From Amedibacillus dolichus DSM 3991 (GTDB lineage: Bacteria; Bacillota_I; Bacilli_A; Erysipelotrichales; Erysipelotrichaceae), in the NCBI RefSeq assembly GCF_000154285.1, contig NZ_DS483473.1:124001-188000 (forward strand): a DNA stretch of 64,000 bases, read 5' to 3'. The notes under the pieces are model-generated. The model ran no database searches. It worked only from the letters and a program-made list of their open reading frames with translations, and was not told where the DNA came from. Numbering within the stretch: the stretch's first letter is position 1; every line of letters starts with the position of its first letter. A program made the translations under genes and the position numbers. Of this stretch, positions 25,497-35,296 are shown in pieces.

Positions 25497-26255
25497 TTAA
25501 CCCATTGGGGAGCTGTTATCTTGATAATCGACTCTTACCAAATACAAGCCGTTTGCACTGGCTTTATAGCGGCAAGCATGCTTATCCTTCGCCTCTAACA
25601 TCTGACTTATCGCTTCCTTTGTTAAACGATGCTTTCCAGCTTCAATCAATACTTGCGCAAGCATTCGCACCATATAACGTAAAAAAGCATTGCCTTCAAA
25701 AATGATATGAACAGCATTGGCTTCCTGTTGAACCTCTAGGCGATAAATCGTTTTTATACGGGATTTGCGTTCATCTATTTTACTGCTTGTGAAGCTTGTA
25801 AAATCATGTGTACCTATAAATACATTCGCACATTCCTGCATATATGCTACATCAAGGCTTTTACGATCCTTTCCCATATAGTTTTCTAAAAACGGATTTA
25901 AAACATCGTTGGTAATATAGTAATCATATCGTTTACGTACTGCATCAAATCGAGCATGAAAGCTATCCGATACTTTTTCTACCTTAAGAATGCGAATATC
26001 CTTAGGAAGCAAGGAATTGCAGGCACGTACCCATTGTTCATCGGATAATGCTTTTTTGGCATCAAAATGAAATACCTGTGCAAGTGCATGCACATGTGCA
26101 TCTGTTCTTCCACTTGCTACTATTTCGACTGCTTCTTCATTGATTTTTGCTAAAGCACATTCAATTTCTTCCTGGATAGAACGTGCATTATCTTGTTTTT
26201 GCCAGCCTGCATAATTTGTGCCATCATAACAAACAGTTACTTTATATCTATCCAT
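25497..26255 (-). CDS. truA: tRNA pseudouridine(38-40) synthase TruA
   Basis: 252 residues from the ATG at 26255, which overlaps the ecfT stop by 8 nt. The enzyme makes pseudouridine at positions 38-40 of the tRNA anticodon arm. The catalytic Asp lies in SGRTDAHVHALAQ (about 51-63), and FLRYMVRML is a conserved C-terminal segment. The ecf-truA arrangement is standard in Firmicutes below the ribosomal protein cluster. Confidence 0.95.
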   Translation of the reverse strand: MDRYKVTVCYDGTNYAGWQKQDNARSIQEEIECALAKINEEAVEIVASGRTDAHVHALAQVFHFDAKKALSDEQWVRACNSLLPKDIRILKVEKVSDSFHARFDAVRKRYDYYITNDVLNPFLENYMGKDRKSLDVAYMQECANVFIGTHDFTSFTSSKIDERKSRIKTIYRLEVQQEANAVHIIFEGNAFLRYMVRMLAQVLIEAGKHRLTKEAISQMLEAKDKHACRYKASANGLYLVRVDYQDNSSPMG

Positions 26256-27048
26256 AAATAACGAGCACAACAGTTGCCGCAAGAATAAGCATCGTTCCTG
26301 CTAACAATAGATAATCCTTTCCACTCATTTTCAACTGCTTATAACGTGAACGCGGACGATTGGGAATATAGCCTCTTGCCTCCATGGCATAAGCTAAATC
26401 CTCAGCACGCTGAAATGCCGATACAAACAAAGGAACGATCAAGGAAAGAATCGCTCTTACCTTTTCCATTAGCTTTCCATTTTCCATGTCTACTCCACGT
26501 GATGCCTGTGCTTTCATGATGCGCTGTGTTTCTTCAATCAATGTCGGAATAAAGCGCAAAGCAATCGAAATCATCATCGCAATTTCATGAGCCGGTACAT
26601 GAATAACCTGAAATGGTTTCAAGAGATCCTCAATCGCTAACGTCAGTTCCAAAGGTTTTGTCGTTGCGGTTAAAATGGTTGTGATCATGATCATCAATGC
26701 CAAACGTACAACGATATACAAAGTTTGTGAAACCGCACCGCTGTAAATCGCAAAGCTTCCAATCGTAAACAATATGCTTCCTTCACGCACGACAAGCAAA
26801 TTGATAATCAATAAGAAGGTAAGCATAAAAAGCATCGGCTTCATTGCCCGCCATAAAAAACTCAATTTTAGCTTGGCTAACATACTTACACAAATAATGC
26901 AAATGCCGAGCACTACATAACCTAGATAACCTGCCGGTAAAAAAATAGCAATCATCATCAATAGCATCGCACAAATTTTCGCACGTGGATCTAGACGATG
27001 AATGATTGAATTTAAAGGCAGATAGCTGCCTAAGGCAATATTATTCAT
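26248..27048 (-). CDS. ecfT: ECF transporter transmembrane component EcfT
   Basis: 266 residues with membrane helices in the N-terminal part, the EcfT signature HRLDPRAKI near the start, and the coupling-helix motifs with ARG (QASRGVDM near 182; EARGYIPNRPR near 226) that dock on the ATPases. EcfT holds the two ATPases and exchanges substrate-specific S components such as ThiT (46012-46584). It overlaps ecfA2 by 8 nt. Confidence 0.94.
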   Translation of the reverse strand: MNNIALGSYLPLNSIIHRLDPRAKICAMLLMMIAIFLPAGYLGYVVLGICIICVSMLAKLKLSFLWRAMKPMLFMLTFLLIINLLVVREGSILFTIGSFAIYSGAVSQTLYIVVRLALMIMITTILTATTKPLELTLAIEDLLKPFQVIHVPAHEIAMMISIALRFIPTLIEETQRIMKAQASRGVDMENGKLMEKVRAILSLIVPLFVSAFQRAEDLAYAMEARGYIPNRPRSRYKQLKMSGKDYLLLAGTMLILAATVVLVIYG

Positions 27049-27901
27049 GCATTTTCACCTCACTTGCGACTACACGTGCCAACTCATCAATATCCAGGAT
27101 CGTTTTATCAATCGTAAATCCTTTTCGACGCAATTCTTCACGTAAACGAATAACTGCCGGAGGATTGATATGTAGCTGTTCCAATAATGCTATTTGTTCG
27201 AAAAAGGAGCGCACATCACAGGTTTGCGCAACTTCACCATTTTGCATGACGACAACCTCATCACAATATTGCAGTACATGTTCCATATCATGTGTTACAA
27301 TCAGTACGGTTTTATGAAACTCTTTGTTCATGCGTACAAACAACTGCATCATATCTTTTGCCCCTTGAGGATCCAATCCGGCGGTAGGCTCGTCTAAAAC
27401 AAGCACTTGAGGATCCATAGCCAAAATACCGGCAATTGCAATTCTACGCTTTTGTCCTCCGGATAGATCAAAGGGTGATCTTTCTAAATAGCTCTCGTCA
27501 AGTCCGACGATTGATAGCATCTGCTTCGCTTTTTGTTTTGCTTCTTCTTCGCTTACGCCGAAATTTTTGGGTCCGAAGCTAATATCCTTTTCAATCGTTT
27601 CCTCAAATAACTGATATTCCGGAAACTGAAAAACAAGCCCTACTTGTTTTCTTAAATCTTTTAAATTTTTCGGTTTTTCCTGTGCATAGATGATTTTATC
27701 TATAATTTCGATTTTTCCTTCACTTGGTAATAATAACGCATTCAAATGCTGAACCAAGGTTGATTTTCCACTTCCCGTTTCACCGATAATAGCCGTTACC
27801 TTACCTTCTGCAATATCTAAATTAACATTTTTTAAAGCAGCATAAGAAAGCGGTGAATCCGGATTATAGGTATGTGCTACTTGTTTGAACGTAATTGGCA
27901 T
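27041..27901 (-). CDS. ecfA2: ECF transporter ATPase EcfA2
   Basis: 286 residues with Walker A GETGSGKST (about 37-45), signature LSGGQKRR (about 146-153), Walker B VLVLDEPTAGLDP and the C-terminal dimer/EcfT-binding extension typical of this family. It is the second ATPase of the heterodimer; its start lies within the end of ecfA1 (25-nt overlap). Confidence 0.93.
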   Translation of the reverse strand: MPITFKQVAHTYNPDSPLSYAALKNVNLDIAEGKVTAIIGETGSGKSTLVQHLNALLLPSEGKIEIIDKIIYAQEKPKNLKDLRKQVGLVFQFPEYQLFEETIEKDISFGPKNFGVSEEEAKQKAKQMLSIVGLDESYLERSPFDLSGGQKRRIAIAGILAMDPQVLVLDEPTAGLDPQGAKDMMQLFVRMNKEFHKTVLIVTHDMEHVLQYCDEVVVMQNGEVAQTCDVRSFFEQIALLEQLHINPPAVIRLREELRRKGFTIDKTILDIDELARVVASEVKMHE

Positions 27902-28704
27902 AGTTCTTCCACCACCTTATCTATGGTTGTGCAGGCAGAGATTTCAACCTGCTGTTTTTTTAATGCGTTACGAAATTTCAGGGCGAATGGTATATCCAGC
28001 TGTAAATCTAATAGCTTTTGTTCATATAAGAGGATATCATCAGGCTTTCCGTCCATAACAACATGTCCACGATCCATCACGATCACATGATCGGCTGTTG
28101 CGACCTCTTCAATATCATGAGTAATGGATATAATCGTAATATTGGATTCTTGATGGATTTCTTGAATCAGTGCATTGATTTCTGCTTTTCCTTGGGGATC
28201 AAGCATACTTGTGGATTCATCGAAAATTAAAATTTCCGGCTGCATAGCCAAGACTCCGGCAATTGCTACACGTTGCTTTTGTCCACCGGAAAGTCGGGTT
28301 GGCTCACTATTCAGATACTTACGCATATTGACTTTTTCGGCATATCGTTCAATAATATCCTGCATTTTTTCTGTTGGAACCTGATGGTTTTCCAAGCCAA
28401 AAGCGATATCATCAGCAACCGTTGCTCCGATAAATTGATTATCCGGATTTTGAAAAACGATTCCTACCTTATTGCGTATATCATACACACTATCAATCGT
28501 TAATTCTATTTGATCAATATAAATAGCACCATTTCCTTTTTCCAACAATCCAATTAGCAGTTTAGCAATTGTACTTTTTCCACTACCGTTATGTCCGACA
28601 ATTGTTGTATAGCTACCTGCTTCAATTTGAAAGGAAACATTTTCAACTGCATTATGTTCACCATCATAAGAAAAGGTTAGCTGTTCTACCTTTATTTTAT
28701 CCAT
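27877..28704 (-). CDS. ecfA1: ECF transporter ATPase EcfA1
   Basis: 275 residues from the ATG at 28704, preceded by GAGGAG. Walker A GHNGSGKST, signature LSGGQKQR, and Walker B ILIFDESTSMLDP, where Glu-Ser-Thr replaces the usual Glu-Pro-Thr, as is typical of EcfA1. It pairs with EcfA2 to drive vitamin uptake. Confidence 0.93.
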   Translation of the reverse strand: MDKIKVEQLTFSYDGEHNAVENVSFQIEAGSYTTIVGHNGSGKSTIAKLLIGLLEKGNGAIYIDQIELTIDSVYDIRNKVGIVFQNPDNQFIGATVADDIAFGLENHQVPTEKMQDIIERYAEKVNMRKYLNSEPTRLSGGQKQRVAIAGVLAMQPEILIFDESTSMLDPQGKAEINALIQEIHQESNITIISITHDIEEVATADHVIVMDRGHVVMDGKPDDILLYEQKLLDLQLDIPFALKFRNALKKQQVEISACTTIDKVVEELCQLRSNK

Positions 28705-28787
28705 ACTTTTCACTCCTCAAAGCTTATACATTATACAACGAATACCTTATTCTGACAATTCTAAGCTATTTTTTCTGACGATGCAGC

Positions 28788-28834
28788 AAAAAAAACACTT
28801 TTGCCATGTATCTTTACAAAGCTTAAAGTGTTTT
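28788..28834 (-). terminator. Terminator of the RraB-like gene
   Basis: AAAACACTTT pairs with AAAGTGTTTT, then eight T on the minus strand. It separates this gene from ecfA1. Confidence 0.8.
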
Positions 28835-28845
28835 CTTTTAATATA

Positions 28846-29427
28846 TTACTTACTAAACCAACCGGAATAACAACCATGATGCTTGCGAGCTTCATTTGCG
28901 ATATATAAAACATTTGCTGCTACCTTATCAATATCCAGTGGACAGATATGAAGAACATTCAGTGTATTTTCTTCATCACCAACACTTACTACATATCCAC
29001 GATTGATGATTGCATTCTTAAATGCTTCAAGATCCTCAGCATTTGTAAATGTAACAAGATGTTGAATTGGTCGTTCTTTTTCAATTACAGTTCCTGCTTC
29101 CTGCAAATCGCAGATTGCGGATTTAATCGTTTCTTTTAAATCTTCGACCTCTTCCTTTAAAAGCTCCGGGAAATCTTGACTGAATTCTTTTATAGCAGTT
29201 TCAGCATGCGCTTTTATATCATTGGCAGCTACGAGCGCTTCCTCCTTTACTGTTTCACAGTTTTCTTTTACATTATTTGTGAAATCCTCTACGGCATCAC
29301 TTTCATCATCATAAAGCAGTCCTTCATCTAAATCGACGATTTTCTTTTGCTCTTCTTTTTTGATTTTATAGATTGCAAAAGCCGCAACTGCTCCTAATGC
29401 TGCTAATACCGGTAATGCTTTTTTCAT
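28846..29427 (-). CDS. Membrane-anchored protein with a C-terminal RraB-like domain
   Basis: 193 residues. There is one N-terminal membrane helix (about 4-22), then a charged, amphipathic helical stretch (about 35-115) and a compact C-terminal domain (about 118-193). That domain resembles RraB, the protein inhibitor of RNase E: an LVTFTNAEDLEAFKNAI segment, GYVVSV, a row of small helical residues, and a closing YSGW that mirrors the YDGW of RraB. Firmicutes of this kind usually lack RNase E and use RNase Y/J, so the target, if any, is unknown. It has its own promoter and terminator. The match is by eye only. Confidence 0.55.
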   Translation of the reverse strand: MKKALPVLAALGAVAAFAIYKIKKEEQKKIVDLDEGLLYDDESDAVEDFTNNVKENCETVKEEALVAANDIKAHAETAIKEFSQDFPELLKEEVEDLKETIKSAICDLQEAGTVIEKERPIQHLVTFTNAEDLEAFKNAIINRGYVVSVGDEENTLNVLHICPLDIDKVAANVLYIANEARKHHGCYSGWFSK

Positions 29428-29465
29428 AAATAATCACCACTTTCTTTTTCTTAGCTTCTACAGCT

Positions 29466-29474
29466 ATTGTATCA
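29466..29474 (-). promoter_or_regulatory. Extended -10 promoter of the RraB-like gene
   Basis: TGATACAAT on the minus strand about 40 nt before the ATG at 29427. No clear -35. Confidence 0.5.
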
Positions 29475-29500
29475 CAAATATAGGAAAGCATACAGAAAAA

Positions 29501-30076
29501 CTATTTTTTTCTTGATACAGCTATGCCATCTCCCAATTCATAATATTTTGTTTCATAATCATCGCGAGATTCTAAATATAATCGAAAATTTTTAATTTTA
29601 CGAACAAGCTGCCGTAGACTTCGCGACATTTCTCTTTCCGGGTGTTCCACATAGCCATGGAAAGATAAATTATCGCTGATAATGTATCCGCCTTGTTTCA
29701 AATTGCTTTCATAACGCTCGAAAAAACGTTGATATTGCGCTTTTGCGGCATCAATAAACAGCAAATCATATTCGCCATCAATCACCGCCTCTAAAGCATC
29801 AGCATGGTATATTTGAATTTGTTTTTGACAAGATGATTTTGCTAAATTTTCACATGCTTTCTGATACCTTTCATCATCACGCTCGATAGTTGTTACATGA
29901 ATGTCATCATCAAGCATAGCCATACGGATTGCCGAGTATCCTATTGCACTGCCAATTTCTAAAATTCTTTTTATATTATGTTCTTTTATAAAGTCGAGCA
30001 TAAAGCTTAGCCCTTCTTCCTGCATAATAGGAACCTTATATTCTTTTGCATATTGTTCCATTTCTTGAATAAGCAT
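29501..30076 (-). CDS. Class I SAM-dependent O-methyltransferase, TrmR-like
   Basis: 191 residues from the ATG at 30076 (GGAGG upstream). SAM-binding motif I is ILEIGSAIGYSAIRMA (about 34-49), followed by an acidic motif II (TTIERDD), LLFIDAAKAQYQRFF and SDNLSFHG, which supply the metal-binding acidic residues of the catechol-O-methyltransferase-like family 3. In B. subtilis the relative YrrM/TrmR methylates hydroxyuridine at tRNA position 34, a good candidate role. A small-molecule O-methyltransferase remains possible. Confidence 0.85.
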   Translation of the reverse strand: MLIQEMEQYAKEYKVPIMQEEGLSFMLDFIKEHNIKRILEIGSAIGYSAIRMAMLDDDIHVTTIERDDERYQKACENLAKSSCQKQIQIYHADALEAVIDGEYDLLFIDAAKAQYQRFFERYESNLKQGGYIISDNLSFHGYVEHPEREMSRSLRQLVRKIKNFRLYLESRDDYETKYYELGDGIAVSRKK

Positions 30077-30128
30077 TATAAATCCTCCTATAATCATTGT
30101 ATTGTAATATTTCCTAGGTAATAATTAT

Positions 30129-31220
30129 TTAATAATCATTCAAATACTCCTCAAGGGTTAGCCCACTTTGATAAACAGAGGTTGCTGTATCAATGCCAAG
30201 ATAGCGTACATGCCAAGGTTCATACATATATCCGGTAATATGTTCTTTTCCTTTTGGATAGCGAATGATGAATCCATACTCATGAGCGTGCTGTGCTAAC
30301 CATTTTCCTGCCGGTGTTTCACCGAAACTATCATCTAATTGCCCGATGTCAAAAGCTAATCCTGTCTGATGTTCTGATTTTCCCGGTTGCGCTGAATAGC
30401 GATCTGCTGCCTCTTTTCCATCTCTCGCTACATAATCGTTATATAGCCCTGCTTGGTAATCATAGGAACGATATGCTGATAATGTCGGAAGATCATATCC
30501 TTCAAGACTAGCAGCAGTTTGTAGCTTAGCAAGCGCTTGATTCGCTTCTTCGTTATATCCACCAAAGGTTCTTGGAAGGGCATGTTTTTTATTAACAAGC
30601 AAAATTCCATTAACATAATATGGCTTCGCTTCATTTTCATTTCCATATTCTGTTGGATTTGAACTTTTCTCCTCCACGATTACCTTATATTTTTTCGTAC
30701 TCCGATTATTACGAATATCGTGCGCTACTATCTCTACTTCATAGGTTCCGATCGTATCAATATCAACCTTCGATGATACAGTGTAAGAACCGGGTACTGT
30801 TTCTTTTGCTTTGTTTAAAGCACCATCTACCACATCTTTAACTCCATTTATATTTTCTTCGGGATCAAAAGAATCTCCCTGCATTATTGTAATTTTCTCT
30901 TGCTTTAAATCAATAATCGGTTTTTGTGTATCTTTAATTATTACCTCATGAGTAATAGCTTTGCTTCCAAATGAATATTTTACTTTATAAGTTAATTTTT
31001 GCTTCCCTAGTTTTTTCGTATTCAGTTTTGGATATTCCAAAATTTCACCTTTAGACTGTTTTACCAACTCTTTGCTTGTTATTTTTGAACCGTATTCAAT
31101 TACATTATCTTCCACAAATACAATCGCATCTGCTTTTGATTTCCATATAATACATACCATAATAATACATAGAACAAGAATACTTGCAACAACAATCCCT
31201 AGTATTGTTTTCTTTTTCAT
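30129..31220 (-). CDS. VanY-like D,D-carboxypeptidase with Ig-like stalk
   Basis: 363 residues from the ATG at 31220 (GGAGG upstream). An N-terminal membrane anchor (about 5-25) is followed by about 150 residues of Ig-like, beta-rich stalk (DUF5011-like repeats) and a C-terminal M15B domain. Zinc residues lie in SEHQTGLAFDIG (H-x6-D) and EPWHVRYLG. VanY enzymes trim the terminal D-Ala of muropeptide stems. No vancomycin-resistance genes are near; this looks like a housekeeping wall enzyme. It follows the rplQ terminator. Confidence 0.9.
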   Translation of the reverse strand: MKKKTILGIVVASILVLCIIMVCIIWKSKADAIVFVEDNVIEYGSKITSKELVKQSKGEILEYPKLNTKKLGKQKLTYKVKYSFGSKAITHEVIIKDTQKPIIDLKQEKITIMQGDSFDPEENINGVKDVVDGALNKAKETVPGSYTVSSKVDIDTIGTYEVEIVAHDIRNNRSTKKYKVIVEEKSSNPTEYGNENEAKPYYVNGILLVNKKHALPRTFGGYNEEANQALAKLQTAASLEGYDLPTLSAYRSYDYQAGLYNDYVARDGKEAADRYSAQPGKSEHQTGLAFDIGQLDDSFGETPAGKWLAQHAHEYGFIIRYPKGKEHITGYMYEPWHVRYLGIDTATSVYQSGLTLEEYLNDY

Positions 31221-31295
31221 AGCTTCCTCCAATATAATCAAAGTAATTTATTTTTACTCATCTATATCATACCTTTCTTCACTAAGAATTTCAAA

Positions 31296-31329
31296 TAAAA
31301 GAAAAGCACTATGATCAACACAGTGCTTT
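31296..31329 (-). terminator. Terminator of the ribosomal protein/rpoA cluster
   Basis: AAAGCACT (31329-31322) pairs with AGTGCTTT (31310-31303), then TCTTTT on the minus strand, just after rplQ. Confidence 0.85.
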
Positions 31330-31334
31330 ATAGA

Positions 31335-31700
31335 TTATTTTACTAACTCAATGATAGCCATTGGAGCAGCATCACCACGACGTACTCTTGTTTTAATAAC
31401 ACGAGTATATCCACCGTTGCGATCCTTATAAGCAGGTCCGATTTCATCGAACAATTTCTGAACAGCAGTCTGTCCAGTTTCTTCGTTCACAACAATATCG
31501 CGTACATAAGCAGCTGCCTGACGGCGTGCATGTAAATCCCCACGTTTTGCTAATGTGATCAATTCATCAACAACGCTACGAAGTTCTTTTGCTTTCATCT
31601 CCGTTGTTTCGATTTGTCCATGAGCAATAACAGAAGTAGCCATGTTACGTAACATTGCTTTACGGTGATCAGCACTGCGTCCTAATTTACGATTCCACAT
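31335..31700 (-). CDS. rplQ: Ribosomal protein L17
   Basis: 121 residues; the [13 protein letters not shown] start and the closing [15 protein letters not shown] are family-typical. It is a large-subunit protein at the exit-tunnel side. It is the last gene of the cluster, 24 nt after rpoA. Confidence 0.97.
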   Translation of the reverse strand: MWNRKLGRSADHRKAMLRNMATSVIAHGQIETTEMKAKELRSVVDELITLAKRGDLHARRQAAAYVRDIVVNEETGQTAVQKLFDEIGPAYKDRNGGYTRVIKTRVRRGDAAPMAIIELVK

Positions 31701-31724
31701 TGGTCATTAACCTCCCTTACGAGT

Positions 31725-32684
31725 CTATTCGTATGATTTGAAGCTAAGCCCCAGATCATAGATCTTATCTTTAACTTCTTTTAATGATTTCTTACCTAAG
31801 TTTCTTACACGCATCATTTCATCTTCTGTTCTCTGTGTAAGTTCTTCAACAGTTTGAATACCTGCACGTTTTAAACAGTTATAGGAACGAACGGATAAGT
31901 CTAGATCTTCAATCATCATGACAAGTCCTTTATTTTGAACCTCACCCTGTGCTTCTTTCATCAAAGATTCCATATCGTTTACAGCTTCGTGAACATTCGT
32001 TAGTAGCTCTAAGTGATCAATCAAAATCTTTGCAGCAAGCGCAACGGATTCTGCCGGAGAGATTGAAGAATCTGTCCAGATTTCCAAGGTTACCTTATCA
32101 TAGTGTGCATTTTGCCCAACACGAGTTGGTTCCGCATTATATGCCACTCTTTCGATTGGCGTATAAATTGAATCTGTATAAATGATACCTAACGGTTGAT
32201 TAGGTGTCTGATATAACTGCTTGTTTGTGTCTGCACTAACATAGCCACGTCCATTGCGTGCCTGCAGTTCCATTTCCAGCATACCGCCTTCTTCCAAAGT
32301 ACAAATGTGAAGATCCTTCGATAAGACTTCAACACCTTCCGGACAAATAATATCCGCACCGGTTACTTCGCCCGGACCTTGTTTAGAAATACGCAGAGTA
32401 TAAATCTCATCATCTTGAATTTTCATAACCAATGTTTTGATATTCAAGATCATTGCACTTACATCTTCCACAATTCCCGGAATTGATGTAAATTCATGAT
32501 ATACTCCGTCTACTTTAATGGAAAATACAGCAGCTCCTGGTAAAGAGGAGAGCAAAACACGTCTAAGTGCATTTCCAATCGTTGTTCCAAAACCTCTTTC
32601 TAAAGGTTCAAATACAAACTTACCATAATTGTCTGCTTCATTGTATTCTTTTACTTCAAAGTGTGCACGTTCGAATTTTTGCAT
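31725..32684 (-). CDS. rpoA: RNA polymerase alpha subunit
   Basis: 319 residues. The N-terminal dimerisation domain (about 1-230; EPLERGFGTTIGNALRRVLL) assembles beta and beta'. A linker leads to a C-terminal domain (about 250-310) with LSVRSYNCLKRAGI and the GKKSLKEVK helix-hairpin-helix that binds UP elements and activators. This matters for the A-tract region upstream of the rrn promoter. Confidence 0.98.
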   Translation of the reverse strand: MQKFERAHFEVKEYNEADNYGKFVFEPLERGFGTTIGNALRRVLLSSLPGAAVFSIKVDGVYHEFTSIPGIVEDVSAMILNIKTLVMKIQDDEIYTLRISKQGPGEVTGADIICPEGVEVLSKDLHICTLEEGGMLEMELQARNGRGYVSADTNKQLYQTPNQPLGIIYTDSIYTPIERVAYNAEPTRVGQNAHYDKVTLEIWTDSSISPAESVALAAKILIDHLELLTNVHEAVNDMESLMKEAQGEVQNKGLVMMIEDLDLSVRSYNCLKRAGIQTVEELTQRTEDEMMRVRNLGKKSLKEVKDKIYDLGLSFKSYE

Positions 32685-32711
32685 ACGTTACCTCCTCATT
32701 TAGGTTTGCGA

Positions 32712-33107
32712 TTAACCACGTGGTCGTTTTGGTGGACGACATCCGTTGTGTGGAATAGGCGTTACATCGTTAATCATTGTAATTTCTAATCCAGCTACCT
32801 GCAATGCTCTAACAGCAGCTTCACGTCCAGGACCAGGTCCTTTAACGTTTACTGATACAGTTTTCATTCCATTTTCCATCGCAGCCTTACCTGCAGCCTC
32901 ACCGGCCATCTGTGCAGCAAATGGAGTAGATTTACGAGAACCTTTAAACCCAAGTGCTCCGGCACTAGACCATGCTACGGCATTTCCGCTTTCATCAGTA
33001 ATAGTAACGATGGTATTGTTAAAAGTTGAGTGAATGTGTGCACATCCACGAGCAATATTCTTGCGTGCTTTACGTTTACGTGCGCCCGCTTTTACATTCT
33101 TTGCCAT
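32712..33107 (-). CDS. rpsK: Ribosomal protein S11
   Basis: 131 residues with [15 protein letters not shown] and the C-terminal [18 protein letters not shown] tail that contacts the platform 16S rRNA near the E site. A standard alpha-operon gene between rpsM and rpoA. Confidence 0.98.
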   Translation of the reverse strand: MAKNVKAGARKRKARKNIARGCAHIHSTFNNTIVTITDESGNAVAWSSAGALGFKGSRKSTPFAAQMAGEAAGKAAMENGMKTVSVNVKGPGPGREAAVRALQVAGLEITMINDVTPIPHNGCRPPKRPRG

Positions 33108-33129
33108 TATTTAATTTCCTCCTATCGTC

Positions 33130-33495
33130 CTATTTCTTCTTATTTGCCACTGTACGCACAGGCCCCTTACGAGTACGTGCGTTTGTCTTAGTACGCTGAC
33201 CGCGTACTGGCAATCCTCTTCTATGACGAATGCCACGATAGCATCCGATTTCCATTAAACGCTTAATGTTCAACTGAACATCACGGCGCAAATCACCTTC
33301 TACTTTAATGGTGTCAACTTCTTTACGAATTGCATTTACCTGCTCTTCGCTTAAATCTTTTACACGGATATCTTCACTGATTCCAACCTTAGCCAAAATT
33401 TCTTCTGCTGTTGGACGACCGATACCGTAAATGTACGTCAATGACACTACTACGCGCTTATCGCGTGGTAAGTCTACACCTGCAATACGAGCCAT
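33130..33495 (-). CDS. rpsM: Ribosomal protein S13
   Basis: 121 residues with [13 protein letters not shown] at the start, a helix-hairpin-helix [26 protein letters not shown], and a basic tail that reaches the P-site tRNA. It lies in the head of the small subunit next to S19. Confidence 0.98.
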   Translation of the reverse strand: MARIAGVDLPRDKRVVVSLTYIYGIGRPTAEEILAKVGISEDIRVKDLSEEQVNAIRKEVDTIKVEGDLRRDVQLNIKRLMEIGCYRGIRHRRGLPVRGQRTKTNARTRKGPVRTVANKKK

Positions 33496-33512
33496 TTTAC
33501 ATTACACCTCCA

Positions 33513-33629
33513 TTAGTTTCCTTGTCTTTGTTTGTGTTTTGGATTTTCGCAAATAACCATAACGCGGCCTTTACGTTTAATAATGCGGCACTTATCGCAT
33601 ATTGGTTTGACAGATGGTCTTACTTTCAT
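33513..33629 (-). CDS. rpmJ: Ribosomal protein L36
   Basis: 38 codons from the ATG at 33629 to the TAA at 33513. It begins MKVRPSVKP and has the zinc ligands Cys11, Cys14, Cys27 and His32, so it is the zinc-containing C+ form. It sits between infA and rpsM, with an AGGAGG-type site upstream. It is the smallest gene in the cluster and easy to overlook. Confidence 0.96.
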   Translation of the reverse strand: MKVRPSVKPICDKCRIIKRKGRVMVICENPKHKQRQGN

Positions 33630-33651
33630 GCGTTTTCCTCCTTATTCACGA

Positions 33652-33870
33652 CTATTTATGTCGGAATGTAATACGCCCACGTGTTAAATCATAGGGTGAA
33701 ATCTCAACAGTTACACGATCCCCTGGTAAAATGCGGATGTAATGCATACGGATTTTACCAGAAACGTGAGCCAGAATTTCGTGTCCGTTCGCTAGCTTCA
33801 CCTTAAACATTGCATTTGGCAGAGTATCTTCAACAACTCCGTCAATTTCAATAACATCTTGTTTACCCAT
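33652..33870 (-). CDS. infA: Translation initiation factor IF-1
   Basis: 72-residue OB-fold protein ([20 protein letters not shown], then [19 protein letters not shown]) that blocks the ribosomal A site during initiation. Its ATG overlaps the map stop by 8 nt. Confidence 0.97.
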   Translation of the reverse strand: MGKQDVIEIDGVVEDTLPNAMFKVKLANGHEILAHVSGKIRMHYIRILPGDRVTVEISPYDLTRGRITFRHK

Positions 33871-34636
33871 TATCTGGAAGTTCCTCCTTATTCCATGCGG
33901 TCAGTATCTCATACCCGTCTTTTGTAACGACAATCGTGTGCTCGAAGTGAACCGCAAGACTTTTATCTTTTGTCCTAACCGTCCAACCATCGTTCATCAC
34001 TTTTATCTTTGGTTTGCCTGCTAGAACAATTGGTTCAATGGCAAGCGTCATGCCTTCTTCTAAAATAATCCCATGTCCTGCAGAGCCAAAATTCGGAACG
34101 CTTGGATCTTCGTGAACGGAAGTTCCAATGCCATGTCCTGAAAATTCACGCGGCACAGAACAGTTATGTGCATACACATACTCTCCGATTGCGTGAGATA
34201 TATCAGTAAGATGATTCCCTGCTTTTACCATTTTCAAACCCTCGAAAAGAGCATTTTCTCCTATCATCAGCAATTCTCGTGCATTATTGCTGATCTCGCC
34301 TACGGTATATGTCCACGCAGAGTCTCCATGGCATCCATGATAACTGGCACCGATATCTACTGAAACAATGTCTCCGTTTTGTAATTTTGTATCATCTGGG
34401 ATACCATGTACAACAACGGAATTTATAGAAATGCAGGTAGCTGCCGGAAATCCATACAAACCCTTAAAAGACGGCTCTCCGCCGTTTTTTCTTATGACAT
34501 CTTCGACAATGTCATTAACTTCTTTTGTTGTAATTCCAGCACGCATCGCTGCGCTTGCAGCACGATGTGCAAGCGCAACAATTATACCTGCTTTTCTCAT
34601 AAATGTCAACTCTTGATTTGATTTGGCTCTCACCAT
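33863..34636 (-). CDS. map: Methionine aminopeptidase type I
   Basis: 257 residues. Metal ligands are visible in [17 protein letters not shown] (two Asp), [13 protein letters not shown] (His), LAIEPI (Glu) and VHFEHTIVV (Glu). It removes the start methionine from new proteins. The ATG follows the adk stop directly. There is no N-terminal zinc or SH3 extension, so it is type Ia. Confidence 0.97.
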   Translation of the reverse strand: MVRAKSNQELTFMRKAGIIVALAHRAASAAMRAGITTKEVNDIVEDVIRKNGGEPSFKGLYGFPAATCISINSVVVHGIPDDTKLQNGDIVSVDIGASYHGCHGDSAWTYTVGEISNNARELLMIGENALFEGLKMVKAGNHLTDISHAIGEYVYAHNCSVPREFSGHGIGTSVHEDPSVPNFGSAGHGIILEEGMTLAIEPIVLAGKPKIKVMNDGWTVRTKDKSLAVHFEHTIVVTKDGYEILTAWNKEELPDNG

Positions 34637-35284
34637 TTACTTCTCCAGAGCTTTCTTTACGTCTGCCCAAACATTTTCCATTGGCTGATTTGCTTCAATC
34701 GTATAAACTAAACCTTTATCTGCATAATAATTCATGACAGGGGCAGTCAAACGATTATATTCGTCCAATCGAACCTGCAGGCTTTCCACTGTATCATCTT
34801 TACGCTGATACAATTCTCCACCACATTTATCACAAACACCTTCAACAGCCGGGCGTTTTGATGTCATGTGATAGATTTCGCCACAATCCTTACAAAGGCG
34901 GCGACCGGTAATACGATTTGTTAATTCTTCAAGTTCAATATTCAATAAGATAACTTTGTTAATTTCCAAATCGCTACCCTTTGATAATTCATCGAAGGCT
35001 TTTGCCTGATCAAGTGTTCTTGGATATCCGTCTAACAAGAAACCGTTTTTCTTGTCCTCTAAGTTTTCCAAATAGCTTTTTACCATATTATTAACAACTT
35101 CATCAGGAACCAATAGACCTTGATCCATATAGCTTTTTGCCATCATTCCAAGCTCTGTTTGTTTCCCGATTTCACTACGGAAAATATCTCCGGTTGAAAT
35201 ATGGTTTACATCAAAAGCTTCAACGATTCTAGCGGACATCGTACCTTTACCGGCACCGGGTCCTCCCATAATCAATATGTTCAT
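34637..35284 (-). CDS. adk: Adenylate kinase, zinc-lid form
   Basis: 215 residues from the ATG at 35284 (AAGGTGA upstream). P-loop GGPGAGKGT, the AMP-binding DGYPRTLDQ, and a lid with CKDCGEIYH and CDKCGG, the four-cysteine zinc lid of Gram-positive long-type enzymes. It equilibrates AMP, ADP and ATP. Confidence 0.97.
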   Translation of the reverse strand: MNILIMGGPGAGKGTMSARIVEAFDVNHISTGDIFRSEIGKQTELGMMAKSYMDQGLLVPDEVVNNMVKSYLENLEDKKNGFLLDGYPRTLDQAKAFDELSKGSDLEINKVILLNIELEELTNRITGRRLCKDCGEIYHMTSKRPAVEGVCDKCGGELYQRKDDTVESLQVRLDEYNRLTAPVMNYYADKGLVYTIEANQPMENVWADVKKALEK

Positions 35285-35296
35285 TGCTTTCACCTT

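Noticed and set aside
30129-31220. Vancomycin resistance locus, because of VanY
   Set aside because: No vanH, vanA/B, vanX or vanR/S homologue is near; the context is housekeeping.
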